Below are positions 47,693 to 55,640 of a stretch of DNA of 64,000 bases, piece after piece. Under the pieces are notes generated by a model. It was not told the origin of the DNA, did not search any database, and saw nothing but the letters and a program-made list of their open reading frames with translations. The position numbers and the translations under genes were made by a program. Source of the DNA: Spongiibacter pelagi (GTDB lineage Bacteria > Pseudomonadota > Gammaproteobacteria > Pseudomonadales > Spongiibacteraceae); contig NZ_JACXLD010000002.1 of the NCBI RefSeq assembly GCF_014705705.1, forward strand, positions 310,001-374,000. Reading direction: 5' to 3'. Every line of letters starts with the position of its first letter. The stretch's first letter is position 1.

Positions 47693-48181
47693 ATGCAGCC
47701 TGGTAAAATTCTAGTTGCGGAACATAATGGCGCGTTTGTGGTGAAACTGGTGGGCGATGTACGCCTGACCTTATGTACCACCATGGACGAGTTTTTTGAT
47801 GAAATGCTGGCAAGCCAGGGGTTTGCCAGTGTGGTTATTGATTTGGCCGATGCGGTCAATGTCGATAGCACTACCCTCGGTCTGCTCGCTAAGCTGGCCA
47901 TTAAGGCCAAAGCCGCACATTGCTTTGTTCCCCTGATTCTCTCGACCAATCCCGATATTACCCGCGTGCTCGAAAGCATGGGCTTCGATAAGGTCTTTCG
48001 TATTCGTCAGGAACCGCTGCTAGACGATGAAGATCTTGGCGAATTGCCTATGCTAGATTCCGATGAAGAGGGCGTGCGGGATAAAGTGCTGGAAGCCCAC
48101 CGGGTACTGATGGGCCTGAGTGAGAGTAATAAGGCTAAGTTTCGAGAGTTGGTGACCCTCCTAGAAGGCCAGTGCTTTTAA
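47693..48181 (+). CDS. STAS-domain anti-sigma-factor antagonist, HsbA-like
   Basis: A 162-residue STAS protein with the phospho-acceptor segment VNVDSTTLGLLAKLAIKA, the Ser after Asp being the expected switch residue. It resembles HsbA of Pseudomonas in length and in its acidic C-terminal extension (LLDDEDLGELPMLDSDEEG). In that genus HsbA swaps between FlgM and a diguanylate cyclase. Partners here are unknown. It is coupled to the phosphatase gene and followed by a hairpin. Confidence 0.88.
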   Translation: MQPGKILVAEHNGAFVVKLVGDVRLTLCTTMDEFFDEMLASQGFASVVIDLADAVNVDSTTLGLLAKLAIKAKAAHCFVPLILSTNPDITRVLESMGFDKVFRIRQEPLLDDEDLGELPMLDSDEEGVRDKVLEAHRVLMGLSESNKAKFRELVTLLEGQCF

Positions 48182-48187
48182 CTGGGG

Positions 48188-48220
48188 AGCGTTGACTCAT
48201 TCGCGATATGAGTCAACGCT
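48188..48220 (+). terminator. Perfect 13-bp hairpin after the STAS gene
   Basis: AGCGTTGACTCAT pairs exactly with ATGAGTCAACGCT around a seven-base loop, starting 7 bases after the stop codon. No T-run follows, so it may be a stability element or factor-dependent terminator. Confidence 0.55.
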
Positions 48221-48291
48221 TCATAGATTCAGCCGATGCATTACTACGCTTTCTAGCTTTATGCTCAGCGCTGGTCTTGTCGACACTAGGC

Positions 48292-48729
48292 TTACAGCGA
48301 GTCTGTAACGTCCAGCTTTGCGCGAATAAATTCCCGATGCGGTAAGTAAATCAGATCCGAAATTTTACGGATCAGATGTTCCTCGTATTTGCAGATTACC
48401 CCATCTTCCGCTGCGACCGTCCACAGTGCGTGTACTAGCTGGTACTTCTCTTCAATGCTGCAATTGTCATTGATGTAGCGGGTAAAGGGGTAGAGCGCGG
48501 TGCTGTCACTCGCGGTGCCCTGTACAGAGGCAATAAATCCTTCGATCTCCTGCAGGGAGATTTGGTAGTGCTGGACTAACAGCTCACGAATTTTGTCGAC
48601 TTCGCTTGCGTCCTGGCTGTAGTCGGCCTTGCTAACTTCCATTAGCAAGGCGCCGGCAGCCAAGGCCAGGCTCATGCTCTCTTCTGGCGCCTCATCAGCG
48701 CTGAAAAATTTCTTTATGACATCAAACAT
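48292..48729 (-). CDS. TerB-like protein (TerB-like helical domain)
   Basis: A 145-residue all-helical cytosolic protein. The segment ALWTVAAEDGVICKYEEHLIRKISDLI is the metal-binding EDG-type helix pair of the TerB/DjlA-N family. Such stand-alone proteins are common in gammaproteobacteria and have no clear role; tellurite resistance should not be assumed without other ter genes, none of which are present. It follows the transaldolase gene by 10 bases on the same strand. Confidence 0.8.
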   Translation of the reverse strand: MFDVIKKFFSADEAPEESMSLALAAGALLMEVSKADYSQDASEVDKIRELLVQHYQISLQEIEGFIASVQGTASDSTALYPFTRYINDNCSIEEKYQLVHALWTVAAEDGVICKYEEHLIRKISDLIYLPHREFIRAKLDVTDSL

Positions 48730-48739
48730 AGTTTGCGAT

Positions 48740-49693
48740 CTACGCCTGCCAGTCGATCAGCATGGCTTCCAATTTTTGTTGGTCGGCGGCGAAGGCGCGA
48801 ATACCTTCGGCCAGTTTTTCGGTGGCCATCGCGTCTTCATTCATCGCCCAGCGGAAGTCGGCTTCATTATGCTGTAGCCGTGGGAGTGGCGCGAAGCTCT
48901 GAGCCGGGCTCAACTGACGTGGAAGCTCGGCTTGCTCGGTGGCCAATTCTTCGAGTAGCTGAGGGCTGATGGTGAGTCGATCACAGCCTGCGAGTGCTTC
49001 AATCTCACCGATATTTCGGAAGCTGGCGCCCATCACCACGGTGTTGAAGCCGTGCTGTTTGTAATAGCTGTAAATCTGGCTAACCGATTGCACGCCGGGG
49101 TCGTCAAAGGCGGTGGAGGGTTCTAGTCCGCGCGCTTTGTGCCAATCGAGAATGCGGCCAACAAAGGGTGATATCAGGGTGGCATTCGCTTCGGCACAAG
49201 CTGCCGCCTGGGTGAGAGAAAACAGCAGGGTTAAATTGCACTCAATATTTTCGGCTTCGAGAATTTTTGCCGCTTGAATGCCCTCCCAAGTGGAGGCAAT
49301 TTTGATCAGAATGCGCGATTTGTCGATGCCCATCTCATGATACAAAGCAATGATTTTGCGGGCCTCAGCAAGGGTAGCGTCAGTGTCAAAAGACAGTCGA
49401 GCATCCACTTCGGTAGAAACCTTGCCCGGCACTAGTTGCGTAATTTCGCCGCCAATACGCGTGGCGAGTAGTAGGCCGGCGGCTTTTACTGAAGCGGTAT
49501 CCGCGCTGCTGGGTTTGGTTTCTGCAACCACTTCATCAATCAAGGCTTTGTACTGGGGCAGTTGCGCGGCTTTTAAAATCAGCGAGGGATTGGTGGTGGC
49601 ATCCTGCGGCGAGAATCGCTTAATGGCATCGATATCGCCGGTGTCGGCAACCACATCGGTCATGCCACGCAGTTGATCCAGTTTACTGCTCAT
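48740..49693 (-). CDS. tal: Transaldolase (TalB class)
   Basis: Pentose phosphate pathway enzyme that moves a dihydroxyacetone unit between sedoheptulose-7-P and fructose-6-P. At 317 residues it is the classic TalB length. The Schiff-base Lys is Lys131 in [11 protein letters not shown]; the family start [24 protein letters not shown] and [10 protein letters not shown] are present. The C-terminus is complete. It follows dusA on the same strand after 22 bases. Confidence 0.96.
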   Translation of the reverse strand: MSSKLDQLRGMTDVVADTGDIDAIKRFSPQDATTNPSLILKAAQLPQYKALIDEVVAETKPSSADTASVKAAGLLLATRIGGEITQLVPGKVSTEVDARLSFDTDATLAEARKIIALYHEMGIDKSRILIKIASTWEGIQAAKILEAENIECNLTLLFSLTQAAACAEANATLISPFVGRILDWHKARGLEPSTAFDDPGVQSVSQIYSYYKQHGFNTVVMGASFRNIGEIEALAGCDRLTISPQLLEELATEQAELPRQLSPAQSFAPLPRLQHNEADFRWAMNEDAMATEKLAEGIRAFAADQQKLEAMLIDWQA

Positions 49694-49715
49694 TCTTGTT
49701 TTCCTTTAATTCTGC

Positions 49716-50831
49716 TTAGTTCTGTTCGCGCTGGGCCAGTTGTGAAGCGCGCTCCTCATTATGGGCAATCGCTGACTCTACCATTGTTAGCGCGGCTTCC
49801 AATACTTCCATACCAGATTCCGGCTTGAAGGCTTGTTGGCTGAGGTGGCGTCTGAACTGGCGCGCTCCCGGCATGCCGTTAAACAGCCCCAGCATATGGC
49901 GAGTAATATGGTGCAATCTAGCGCCAGATTGTAATTGCTGTTCAATATAGTCCCCCATTTGGCGGGCCACGCTCAATGGGTCGAGGTTTTTTTGTGGCTC
50001 GCCGTAAAAGCGGGCGTCAACTTCAGCCAATAGCCAAGGGTTTTGGTACACACTGCGGCCGAGCATAATGCCATCCACATGTGACAGATGTGCTTCAGCC
50101 TCGTCCAAGGTATTGATGCCGCCATTAATAATCAGTTCCAACTCGGGAAAATCCCGTTTGAGTTGATAGACCATCGGGTAGTTCAGCGGTGGGATTTCTC
50201 GGTTTTCCTTGGGGCTTAATCCCTGCAGCCAAGCCTTACGTGCATGTACAATAATGGCATCGCAGCCGGCGGCTTGAATTTGTCCAACGAAATCCCGCAG
50301 GGGTTCATAGCCTTCCTGATCATCTATGCCGATCCGGTGTTTTACGGTGACTGGTATATCGCAGGCGTCCTTCATGGCTTTTACGCAGTCTGCTACCAGC
50401 TCGGGGCGAGACATCAGGCAGGCGCCAAAAAAACCGTTTTGAACCCGGTCAGAAGGGCAGCCGCAGTTTAGGTTTACTTCACTGTAGTGCCAGTTTTCCG
50501 CCATTTTTGCGGCGTGGGCCAACTCCGCTGGATTGCTACCCCCTAATTGCAGGGCGAGGGGTAATTCTTCCGCCGAAAAATTTAAATGGCGCTCAGGGTC
50601 GCCATGCAGTAGGGCGCCGGTCGTGACCATCTCGGTATACAGTACGGCGTGTTGGCTTAATTGTCGCCAGAAGTAGCGGCAGTGGCGGTCTGACCAGTCC
50701 AGCATCGGGGCGGCGCAAAAACGGCGGTTGAGTAAAGTTTCTGCCTTGCCATTGGTGAGACGGTGCGAGCTGTCAGTGGGTGAAGAGCTAGGGGGTTTCA
50801 AACTGTGTAACCTAAAAGAGAATGCACTCAT
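49716..50831 (-). CDS. dusA: tRNA-dihydrouridine(20/20a) synthase DusA
   Basis: FMN-dependent reductase of uridines in the tRNA D-loop. Visible are RRFCAAPMLDWSDRHCRYF, VNLNCGCPSDRVQNGFFGACLM with catalytic Cys125, VKHRIGIDD and the FMN phosphate-binding INGGI. The last part has the DusA-type C-terminal helical domain. About 30 residues precede the usual start; a later start is possible. It is divergent from gltX. Confidence 0.94.
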   Translation of the reverse strand: MSAFSFRLHSLKPPSSSPTDSSHRLTNGKAETLLNRRFCAAPMLDWSDRHCRYFWRQLSQHAVLYTEMVTTGALLHGDPERHLNFSAEELPLALQLGGSNPAELAHAAKMAENWHYSEVNLNCGCPSDRVQNGFFGACLMSRPELVADCVKAMKDACDIPVTVKHRIGIDDQEGYEPLRDFVGQIQAAGCDAIIVHARKAWLQGLSPKENREIPPLNYPMVYQLKRDFPELELIINGGINTLDEAEAHLSHVDGIMLGRSVYQNPWLLAEVDARFYGEPQKNLDPLSVARQMGDYIEQQLQSGARLHHITRHMLGLFNGMPGARQFRRHLSQQAFKPESGMEVLEAALTMVESAIAHNEERASQLAQREQN

Positions 50832-50857
50832 TGTACATGATGGCGCTGGCTGATTGC

Positions 50858-50881
50858 GCCGGGCAACGTATAATACCCGGC
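50858..50881 (+). promoter_or_regulatory. gltX promoter with -10 in the loop of an inverted repeat
   Basis: A perfect -10 TATAAT at 50869-50874 sits between GCCGGG (50858-50863) and CCCGGC (50876-50881). A weak -35 (CTGGCT) would be at 50846-50851 with 17-base spacing. The start lies about 95 bases before the gltX ATG. Confidence 0.6.
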
Positions 50882-50974
50882 TTTATTCGGCGAGGCGTTA
50901 TATTGGCTTTATTGCTTTAGCAGCCCTTATAACTCGCTCCCTTATTTTTTAATGCCTTTTAAGGATGCTTCCGC

Positions 50975-52489
50975 ATGACAATCCGTACCCGCATCGCGCC
51001 TTCTCCCACTGGCGATCCGCATGTCGGCACTGCCTATATCGCACTGTTCAATTACTGCTTTGCCAAAAGTCAGGGTGGCGAGTTTTTGCTGCGTATCGAG
51101 GATACCGACCAACAGCGTTCTACGCCGGAATCAGAGCAAGCTATTTTAGATTCGCTGCGTTGGCTGGGTTTGGATTGGGATGAGGGCCCGGATGTAGGCG
51201 GTCCTTGCGGCCCCTATCGCCAAAGTGAGCGCAGCGAAATTTATCGGGAGCACTGCGAACAGCTCGTTGCTAAAGGCTTGGCTTTTCGCTGCTACCGCAC
51301 GCCGGAAGAGCTGGATGCTCTGCGTGAAAGCCGTCAGGCAGAAGGCCAATTTACCGCACTGAAACCTTCCGACTTGCGTTTGCCTGCGGAAGAGGAAGCG
51401 CGCCGTGAGGCGGCGGGAGAGCCCTTTGTTATTCGCATGGTGGTGCCTGAGGATGACGGTCGCTGTGAGATTGATGATTTGCTGCGCGGCAAAATTGAGC
51501 TGGATTGGGGGCAGGTCGATGCGCAAATTCTGCTGAAATCTGACGGTATGCCCACCTACCATCTGGCCAATGTGGTAGACGATCACCTAATGGGCATTAC
51601 CCATGTGCTGCGCGGTGAAGAGTGGATCAACTCCGCACCCAAGCACAAATTGCTGTATGAATACTTCGGCTGGGAGATGCCGGTGCTGTGCCACCTGCCG
51701 CTGCTGCGCAACCCCGACAAGAGCAAACTCAGTAAGCGTAAAAACCCGACCAGCATTTTGTACTACCAGCGCATGGGTTTCCTGCCAGAAGCGTTGCTCA
51801 ATTATCTGGGTCGCATGGGTTGGTCAATGCCCGATGAGAGCGAGAAATTTGATCTGGCAACGATGATTGCCAATTTCGATATTCAGCGCGTGAGTCTCGG
51901 TGGCCCCATTTTTGATGTGGAAAAACTGCGTTGGCTCAACGGGCTTTGGTTGCGCGAAAACCTCAGTCCGGAGCAGATGGTTGAACGCCTGCAAGACTGG
52001 GCGCTGAATCGCGATACGCTGATGAAGATGATTCCCCATCTACAGCCGCGTATTGAAGTGTTTACCGATATCGCGCCTTTGGCCGGCTTCTTCCTTTCCG
52101 GTATGTTGCCCTTAAAGCCGGAAGATTTCAGTGTGTCAGCTTTGGAAGAGGAGCAGTTGGTCACGGTGCTGCAATGTACCTTGTGGCGTTTTGAGGCTGA
52201 GCAAAACTGGCAGCGTGATGTTTTGTTTGAGGCCATTAAACAATTGGCGAACGGTTTGGGCGTAAAAATGAAAGATTTTATGCCGCCCTTGTTTGTCGCT
52301 ATTGCCGGTACCACTGCCTCGATTTCCGTGGTTGATTCTATGGAAGTATTGGGGCCAGAGATCAGTCGTGCGCGCTTACGCCATGCAATTGAAGTGCTCG
52401 GTGGCGTTGGCAAAAAACGCCTGAAAAAACTTGAAAAAACCTATCAAGACGCGCTGCGTGGTGGCGACCAGCAGGCCGGCCAAGCATAG
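50975..52489 (+). CDS. gltX: Glutamyl-tRNA synthetase GltX
   Basis: Class I synthetase charging tRNA-Glu. The HIGH-equivalent is in [20 protein letters not shown] and the KMSKS-equivalent is [11 protein letters not shown]. The C-terminal anticodon-binding helical domain is complete. Length is 504 residues, slightly above E. coli. AAGGA is just upstream of the ATG. It is followed by a terminator and a tRNA-Ala gene, the same order as in pseudomonads. Confidence 0.97.
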   Translation: MTIRTRIAPSPTGDPHVGTAYIALFNYCFAKSQGGEFLLRIEDTDQQRSTPESEQAILDSLRWLGLDWDEGPDVGGPCGPYRQSERSEIYREHCEQLVAKGLAFRCYRTPEELDALRESRQAEGQFTALKPSDLRLPAEEEARREAAGEPFVIRMVVPEDDGRCEIDDLLRGKIELDWGQVDAQILLKSDGMPTYHLANVVDDHLMGITHVLRGEEWINSAPKHKLLYEYFGWEMPVLCHLPLLRNPDKSKLSKRKNPTSILYYQRMGFLPEALLNYLGRMGWSMPDESEKFDLATMIANFDIQRVSLGGPIFDVEKLRWLNGLWLRENLSPEQMVERLQDWALNRDTLMKMIPHLQPRIEVFTDIAPLAGFFLSGMLPLKPEDFSVSALEEEQLVTVLQCTLWRFEAEQNWQRDVLFEAIKQLANGLGVKMKDFMPPLFVAIAGTTASISVVDSMEVLGPEISRARLRHAIEVLGGVGKKRLKKLEKTYQDALRGGDQQAGQA

Positions 52490-52547
52490 CTACACATATG
52501 CCTAAACATATAGCTAGTTACTCGCTAGCTGGATCGGTGGCGACTTG

Positions 52548-52581
52548 AAAATACCGGCTGTGCTTTGGCGCGGTATTTTTT
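52548..52581 (+). terminator. Terminator of gltX
   Basis: AAAATACCG and CGGTATTTT pair over a 14-base loop, and T continues to 52581. It separates gltX from the tRNA promoter. Confidence 0.65.
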
Positions 52582-52593
52582 GCCGGGGATTTG

Positions 52594-52622
52594 TTGACAA
52601 GCCCCGGCTTGCTCATTAATAT
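52594..52622 (+). promoter_or_regulatory. tRNA-Ala promoter
   Basis: TTGACA at 52594-52599 and TAATAT at 52617-52622 are spaced by 17 bases. A GC-rich stretch (GCGCAGCC) follows the -10, as in stringently controlled stable-RNA promoters. Confidence 0.75.
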
Positions 52623-52634
52623 GCGCAGCCTCTT

Positions 52635-52710
<76 letters not shown>

Positions 52711-52737
52711 AGTTTTCTAGCGTTAATTGCTAGTATT

Positions 52738-52770
52738 AAAAAGCCGTCCCGTTTGGGACGGCTTTTTTTT
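52738..52770 (+). terminator. Terminator of tRNA-Ala
   Basis: AAAAAGCCGTCCC and GGGACGGCTTTTT form a perfect 13-bp stem over a four-base loop, followed by more T. Confidence 0.93.
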
Positions 52771-52802
52771 GTCTTCATGTTTTTTGATCAGGCGGTAATA
52801 AC

Positions 52803-53081
52803 GTGTCAGACATTGCCATTGTCCAAACTCACACTCTCTCTGAATCCGAACTGCTGGAATTGGTGCAGATGGTGGTGGATAAAATGGAACAGCGTTATCA
52901 ACTGGTGCCCACTTGGGTGGCAGAAAATACCGTGAGCCTGCAGCGCACGGGTGTAAAAGGTATGTTGACCTTTGACGCTCAGCAAGTTGAGGTGAATATC
53001 AAACTCGGCATGATGATGCGCCCTCTGCGTGGCACCATCGAAAACGCAGTGCGCGAAGCCTTGCGAGAGAAATTGGGCTAA
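52803..53081 (+). CDS. Polyhydroxyalkanoic acid system (PHA_gran_rgn) family protein
   Basis: A 92-residue cytosolic protein matching the small PHA-granule-region family: a short strand with VQTHTLSESELLELVQMVVDKMEQRY, then VSLQRTGVKGMLTFDAQQVEVNIKLGMMMRPLRGTIENAVREAL in family order. It starts at a GTG. The family name comes from neighbours of PHA synthase genes; no pha gene is present here, so a role in PHA metabolism is only by association. Confidence 0.8.
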   Translation: MSDIAIVQTHTLSESELLELVQMVVDKMEQRYQLVPTWVAENTVSLQRTGVKGMLTFDAQQVEVNIKLGMMMRPLRGTIENAVREALREKLG

Positions 53082-53243
53082 AAAGCTTAGGTTTATAGGC
53101 TGGTCTGATTTGCTAGGCTTTTCGTCGCCAACATCCGTCCTGGTATCTTGAAATTCATTTTTTTGACCGCAATTTTTCCCTAGCCGGGAAACATTTTTCT
53201 TTTTCCCGCTCTAAAGCTTGGAATTCGAACAATGAGGTCATCA

Positions 53244-54644
53244 ATGTCTACTGTTATCTCTCGAGCACCGGCATCTAAATTATTGCAAGCATTGGCGATC
53301 AGCCTGATGCTGGCGGCTGCCGTACTGTTTAGCTCCTCTTCCTATGCTTTTTTCCCCAGTGCCGATTCTCAGGGGGAGCCACTACCAACTTTGGCCCCAA
53401 TGTTGAAAAAGGTGAATCCGGCCGTGGTGAATATCTCCACCTTCGGTACTCGCCGGGTGCAGCAGAATCCACTGTTAAACGACCCGTTTTTCCGTCGATT
53501 TTTCAACGTACCGCCGCAACAGCAGCCTAAGCAGCAGCGCACCCAAAGTGCGGGCTCAGGGGTGATCATTGATGCGCAGAAGGGCATTGTGCTGACCAAT
53601 CATCATGTGGTGGAAGGCGCAGATGAAATCAAAGTCGGGCTAGAAGACGGGCGTAGTTTTAAGGCAGAGCTGGTTGGCAGCGATCCCGATGTCGATATCG
53701 CGGTGCTGCGGATTGAGGCTGACCAACTCAGTGACTTGCCACTGGCCAATTCAGAAAAGCTCGAAGTGGGCGACTTTGTCGCTGCTATTGGCAACCCCTT
53801 TGGGCTTGGGCAAACCGTGACCACGGGTATTGTCAGCGCCCTGGGGCGTACCGGTTTGGGCATTGAAGGTTATGAGAATTTCATTCAAACCGATGCCTCA
53901 ATTAATCCCGGCAATTCGGGTGGTGCATTAGTCAATTTGCGCGGCGAACTGATTGGGGTGAATACCGCTATTCTGGCGCCATCCGGCGGTAACGTGGGTA
54001 TTGGTTTTGCGATTCCAATCAATATGGCGATGGCCAGTATCGATCAAATAATCGAGCACGGTGAGGTGCGTCGCGGCCAGCTTGGCGTAGTGATTCAGGA
54101 TTTAACGCCGGAGTTGGCGCAGGCCTTTGATCTGAAAGATCAGCGTAGTGGTGCGGTAGTGGCCGATGTGCAGGATGACTCTGCGGCTGATAAGGCCGGC
54201 TTGAAAGAGGGCGATATCGTTATTGCTATCGACGATAAGCCGGTGGCTGGTTCGGCAGAGCTGCGTAATCAAATTGGCTTGCGCCGGGTTGGCGATAAAG
54301 TCCGCCTGAAAGTGCTGCGCGAAGGCAAGGTTAAGGTCATTAAAGCCGAGCTGGGTGAGGTAAATCGCGGCGTTGATGCGGCGGGTAAAAGTTCACACCC
54401 CTTATTAACCGGGGTGTCGCTTAGCGAGAGTGAAGGCAATGAGGGTATTGTTGTCGGTGAAGTTAGCCCGGAGGCTAAAGCCTTTGGTAAGCTAATGGCC
54501 GGCGACATTATTGTCTCGGTAAATCGTCAGCGGGTTAAAGATCTGCGCGAATTTGCAGAGGTCGCTGACCAGAATCTCGAAGCCATGTTATTGCGTGTGG
54601 TGCGGGGCCGCTATGCCACTTGGGTGGTTTTAAAGGCCGAATAA
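53244..54644 (+). CDS. DegP/MucD-type periplasmic serine protease (Do family)
   Basis: A 466-residue HtrA protease. A signal peptide ending near SSYA is followed by the trypsin-like domain with the triad His (LTNHHVVEGA), Asp (DPDVDIAVLRIEA) and Ser (DASINPGNSGGAL), and then two PDZ domains (RRGQLGVVIQDL and LLTGVSLSESEGNEG). The Gln-rich, basic Q loop (PPQQQPKQQRTQS) resembles MucD/DegQ. The ATG at 53244 is chosen because GAGGT at 53235-53239 is well spaced; the in-frame ATG at 53232 would overlap that site. Envelope protein quality control. It is followed by a lipoprotein gene after 28 bases. Confidence 0.94.
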   Translation: MSTVISRAPASKLLQALAISLMLAAAVLFSSSSYAFFPSADSQGEPLPTLAPMLKKVNPAVVNISTFGTRRVQQNPLLNDPFFRRFFNVPPQQQPKQQRTQSAGSGVIIDAQKGIVLTNHHVVEGADEIKVGLEDGRSFKAELVGSDPDVDIAVLRIEADQLSDLPLANSEKLEVGDFVAAIGNPFGLGQTVTTGIVSALGRTGLGIEGYENFIQTDASINPGNSGGALVNLRGELIGVNTAILAPSGGNVGIGFAIPINMAMASIDQIIEHGEVRRGQLGVVIQDLTPELAQAFDLKDQRSGAVVADVQDDSAADKAGLKEGDIVIAIDDKPVAGSAELRNQIGLRRVGDKVRLKVLREGKVKVIKAELGEVNRGVDAAGKSSHPLLTGVSLSESEGNEGIVVGEVSPEAKAFGKLMAGDIIVSVNRQRVKDLREFAEVADQNLEAMLLRVVRGRYATWVVLKAE

Positions 54645-54672
54645 ATCGTCTACAGCCGGGAGAAATTAAGAA

Positions 54673-55272
54673 ATGAGATTTCTATTAGCGGGATTTATCC
54701 TCTTGCTCTCGGCTTGCGGTACCTTGCCGGTATCCACCGACTTTAAGCCGGGTTATGATTTTGCCGGGGTAGGTAGTTATGTTTGGTTGGCGCCAGCTCC
54801 GCAGGCTTCAGCCACACAGAACATTGAGTTGCAGAGTGATCTTAGCCATCAGCGAATTGTCGACGCTATCGATGCCCAGCTACAGGCTCGTGGCTGGAAA
54901 AAATTAGATGCGCCCACGGCTGACTCCGTATTGGTAACGTATCATCGCGGTATTGAAGAGCAGCGCGAAGATCGTTGGGCCTACGGTATTGATTCGCACT
55001 GGGCTTATCCTCATTCATGTTATTCCTGTTATCGTCACCCGGCGCATTTCCCTTATTATGGCTCGCGTTTTGATTACTACGATCAGCGCAGCTATAACGA
55101 AGACAGTCTCGTTATTGATTTTGTTGAACCCGAAGCCAAGGCTCTGGTTTGGCGAGGCTCAAGCCAGCGTCGACTGCTAAGTATGGGCTCGCCAGAAGAG
55201 CGGGCGATCTATATTCAAGAGACCGTTGCGGCGATTCTTCAGAACTTTCCTCCGGGCGTGGTGCAGAAATAG
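54673..55272 (+). CDS. DUF4136 lipoprotein
   Basis: A 199-residue lipoprotein with the lipobox LSAC at Cys16 and Gly at +2, predicting outer-membrane sorting. FKPGYDFAGVGSYVWLAP and VDAIDAQLQARGWKKLDAPTADSVLVTYHRG follow the DUF4136 pattern. A central stretch is rich in His, Tyr and Cys (YPHSCYSCYRHPAHFPYYG), which could bind metal; this is inference. Probably co-transcribed with the protease gene. Confidence 0.83.
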   Translation: MRFLLAGFILLLSACGTLPVSTDFKPGYDFAGVGSYVWLAPAPQASATQNIELQSDLSHQRIVDAIDAQLQARGWKKLDAPTADSVLVTYHRGIEEQREDRWAYGIDSHWAYPHSCYSCYRHPAHFPYYGSRFDYYDQRSYNEDSLVIDFVEPEAKALVWRGSSQRRLLSMGSPEERAIYIQETVAAILQNFPPGVVQK

Positions 55273-55373
55273 CCGGGGAAATGGCGAACTTGGCTTGCAA
55301 GCCACATCACTTTCAAAGACAATAGCGCCCCTCAAATTTGCCGAGTCAACAGTGCGGCGAGTTTGAACGTTAT

Positions 55374-55487
55374 GGTGGTCCAATCGGTCCCCTCGCAATG
55401 ATAGATAGCGAACCCCGCCAGGCCCGGAAGGGAGCAACGGTAGTTATTGACTCGTGTGCCGGGGTGCGGCTGCTTGGACCGCCACCC
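55374..55487 (+). ncRNA. ffs: Signal recognition particle 4.5S RNA
   Basis: A ~114-base RNA with closing arms GGTGGTCC and GGACCGCCACC and the conserved SRP domain GCCAGGCCCGGAAGGGAGCA, with its GGAA tetraloop and asymmetric Ffh-binding loop, plus the partner segment GTGTGCCGGGG. This is the standard small bacterial SRP RNA, placed upstream of dnaX as in Pseudomonas. Ends are set by base pairing and may be off by a few bases. The rest of 55273-55640 shows no gene. Confidence 0.95.
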
Positions 55488-55640
55488 ATTAGCGCCCCCT
55501 CCCGTTTTTTCGTTTCTAAATCATTCCTGTAATGGCTTTATTGCGTGCTTTCCTTTTCTGGAAAAGCTGCTCTAGTGTATCCTTCACTCCTCGCAATTTA
55601 TTGCAGATACCGATTTTAAATAGCAGAACAGCGGGTATTA

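Noticed and set aside
48292-48729. Tellurite resistance function
   Set aside because: Only a TerB-like fold is present, with no other ter genes; the name would mislead.
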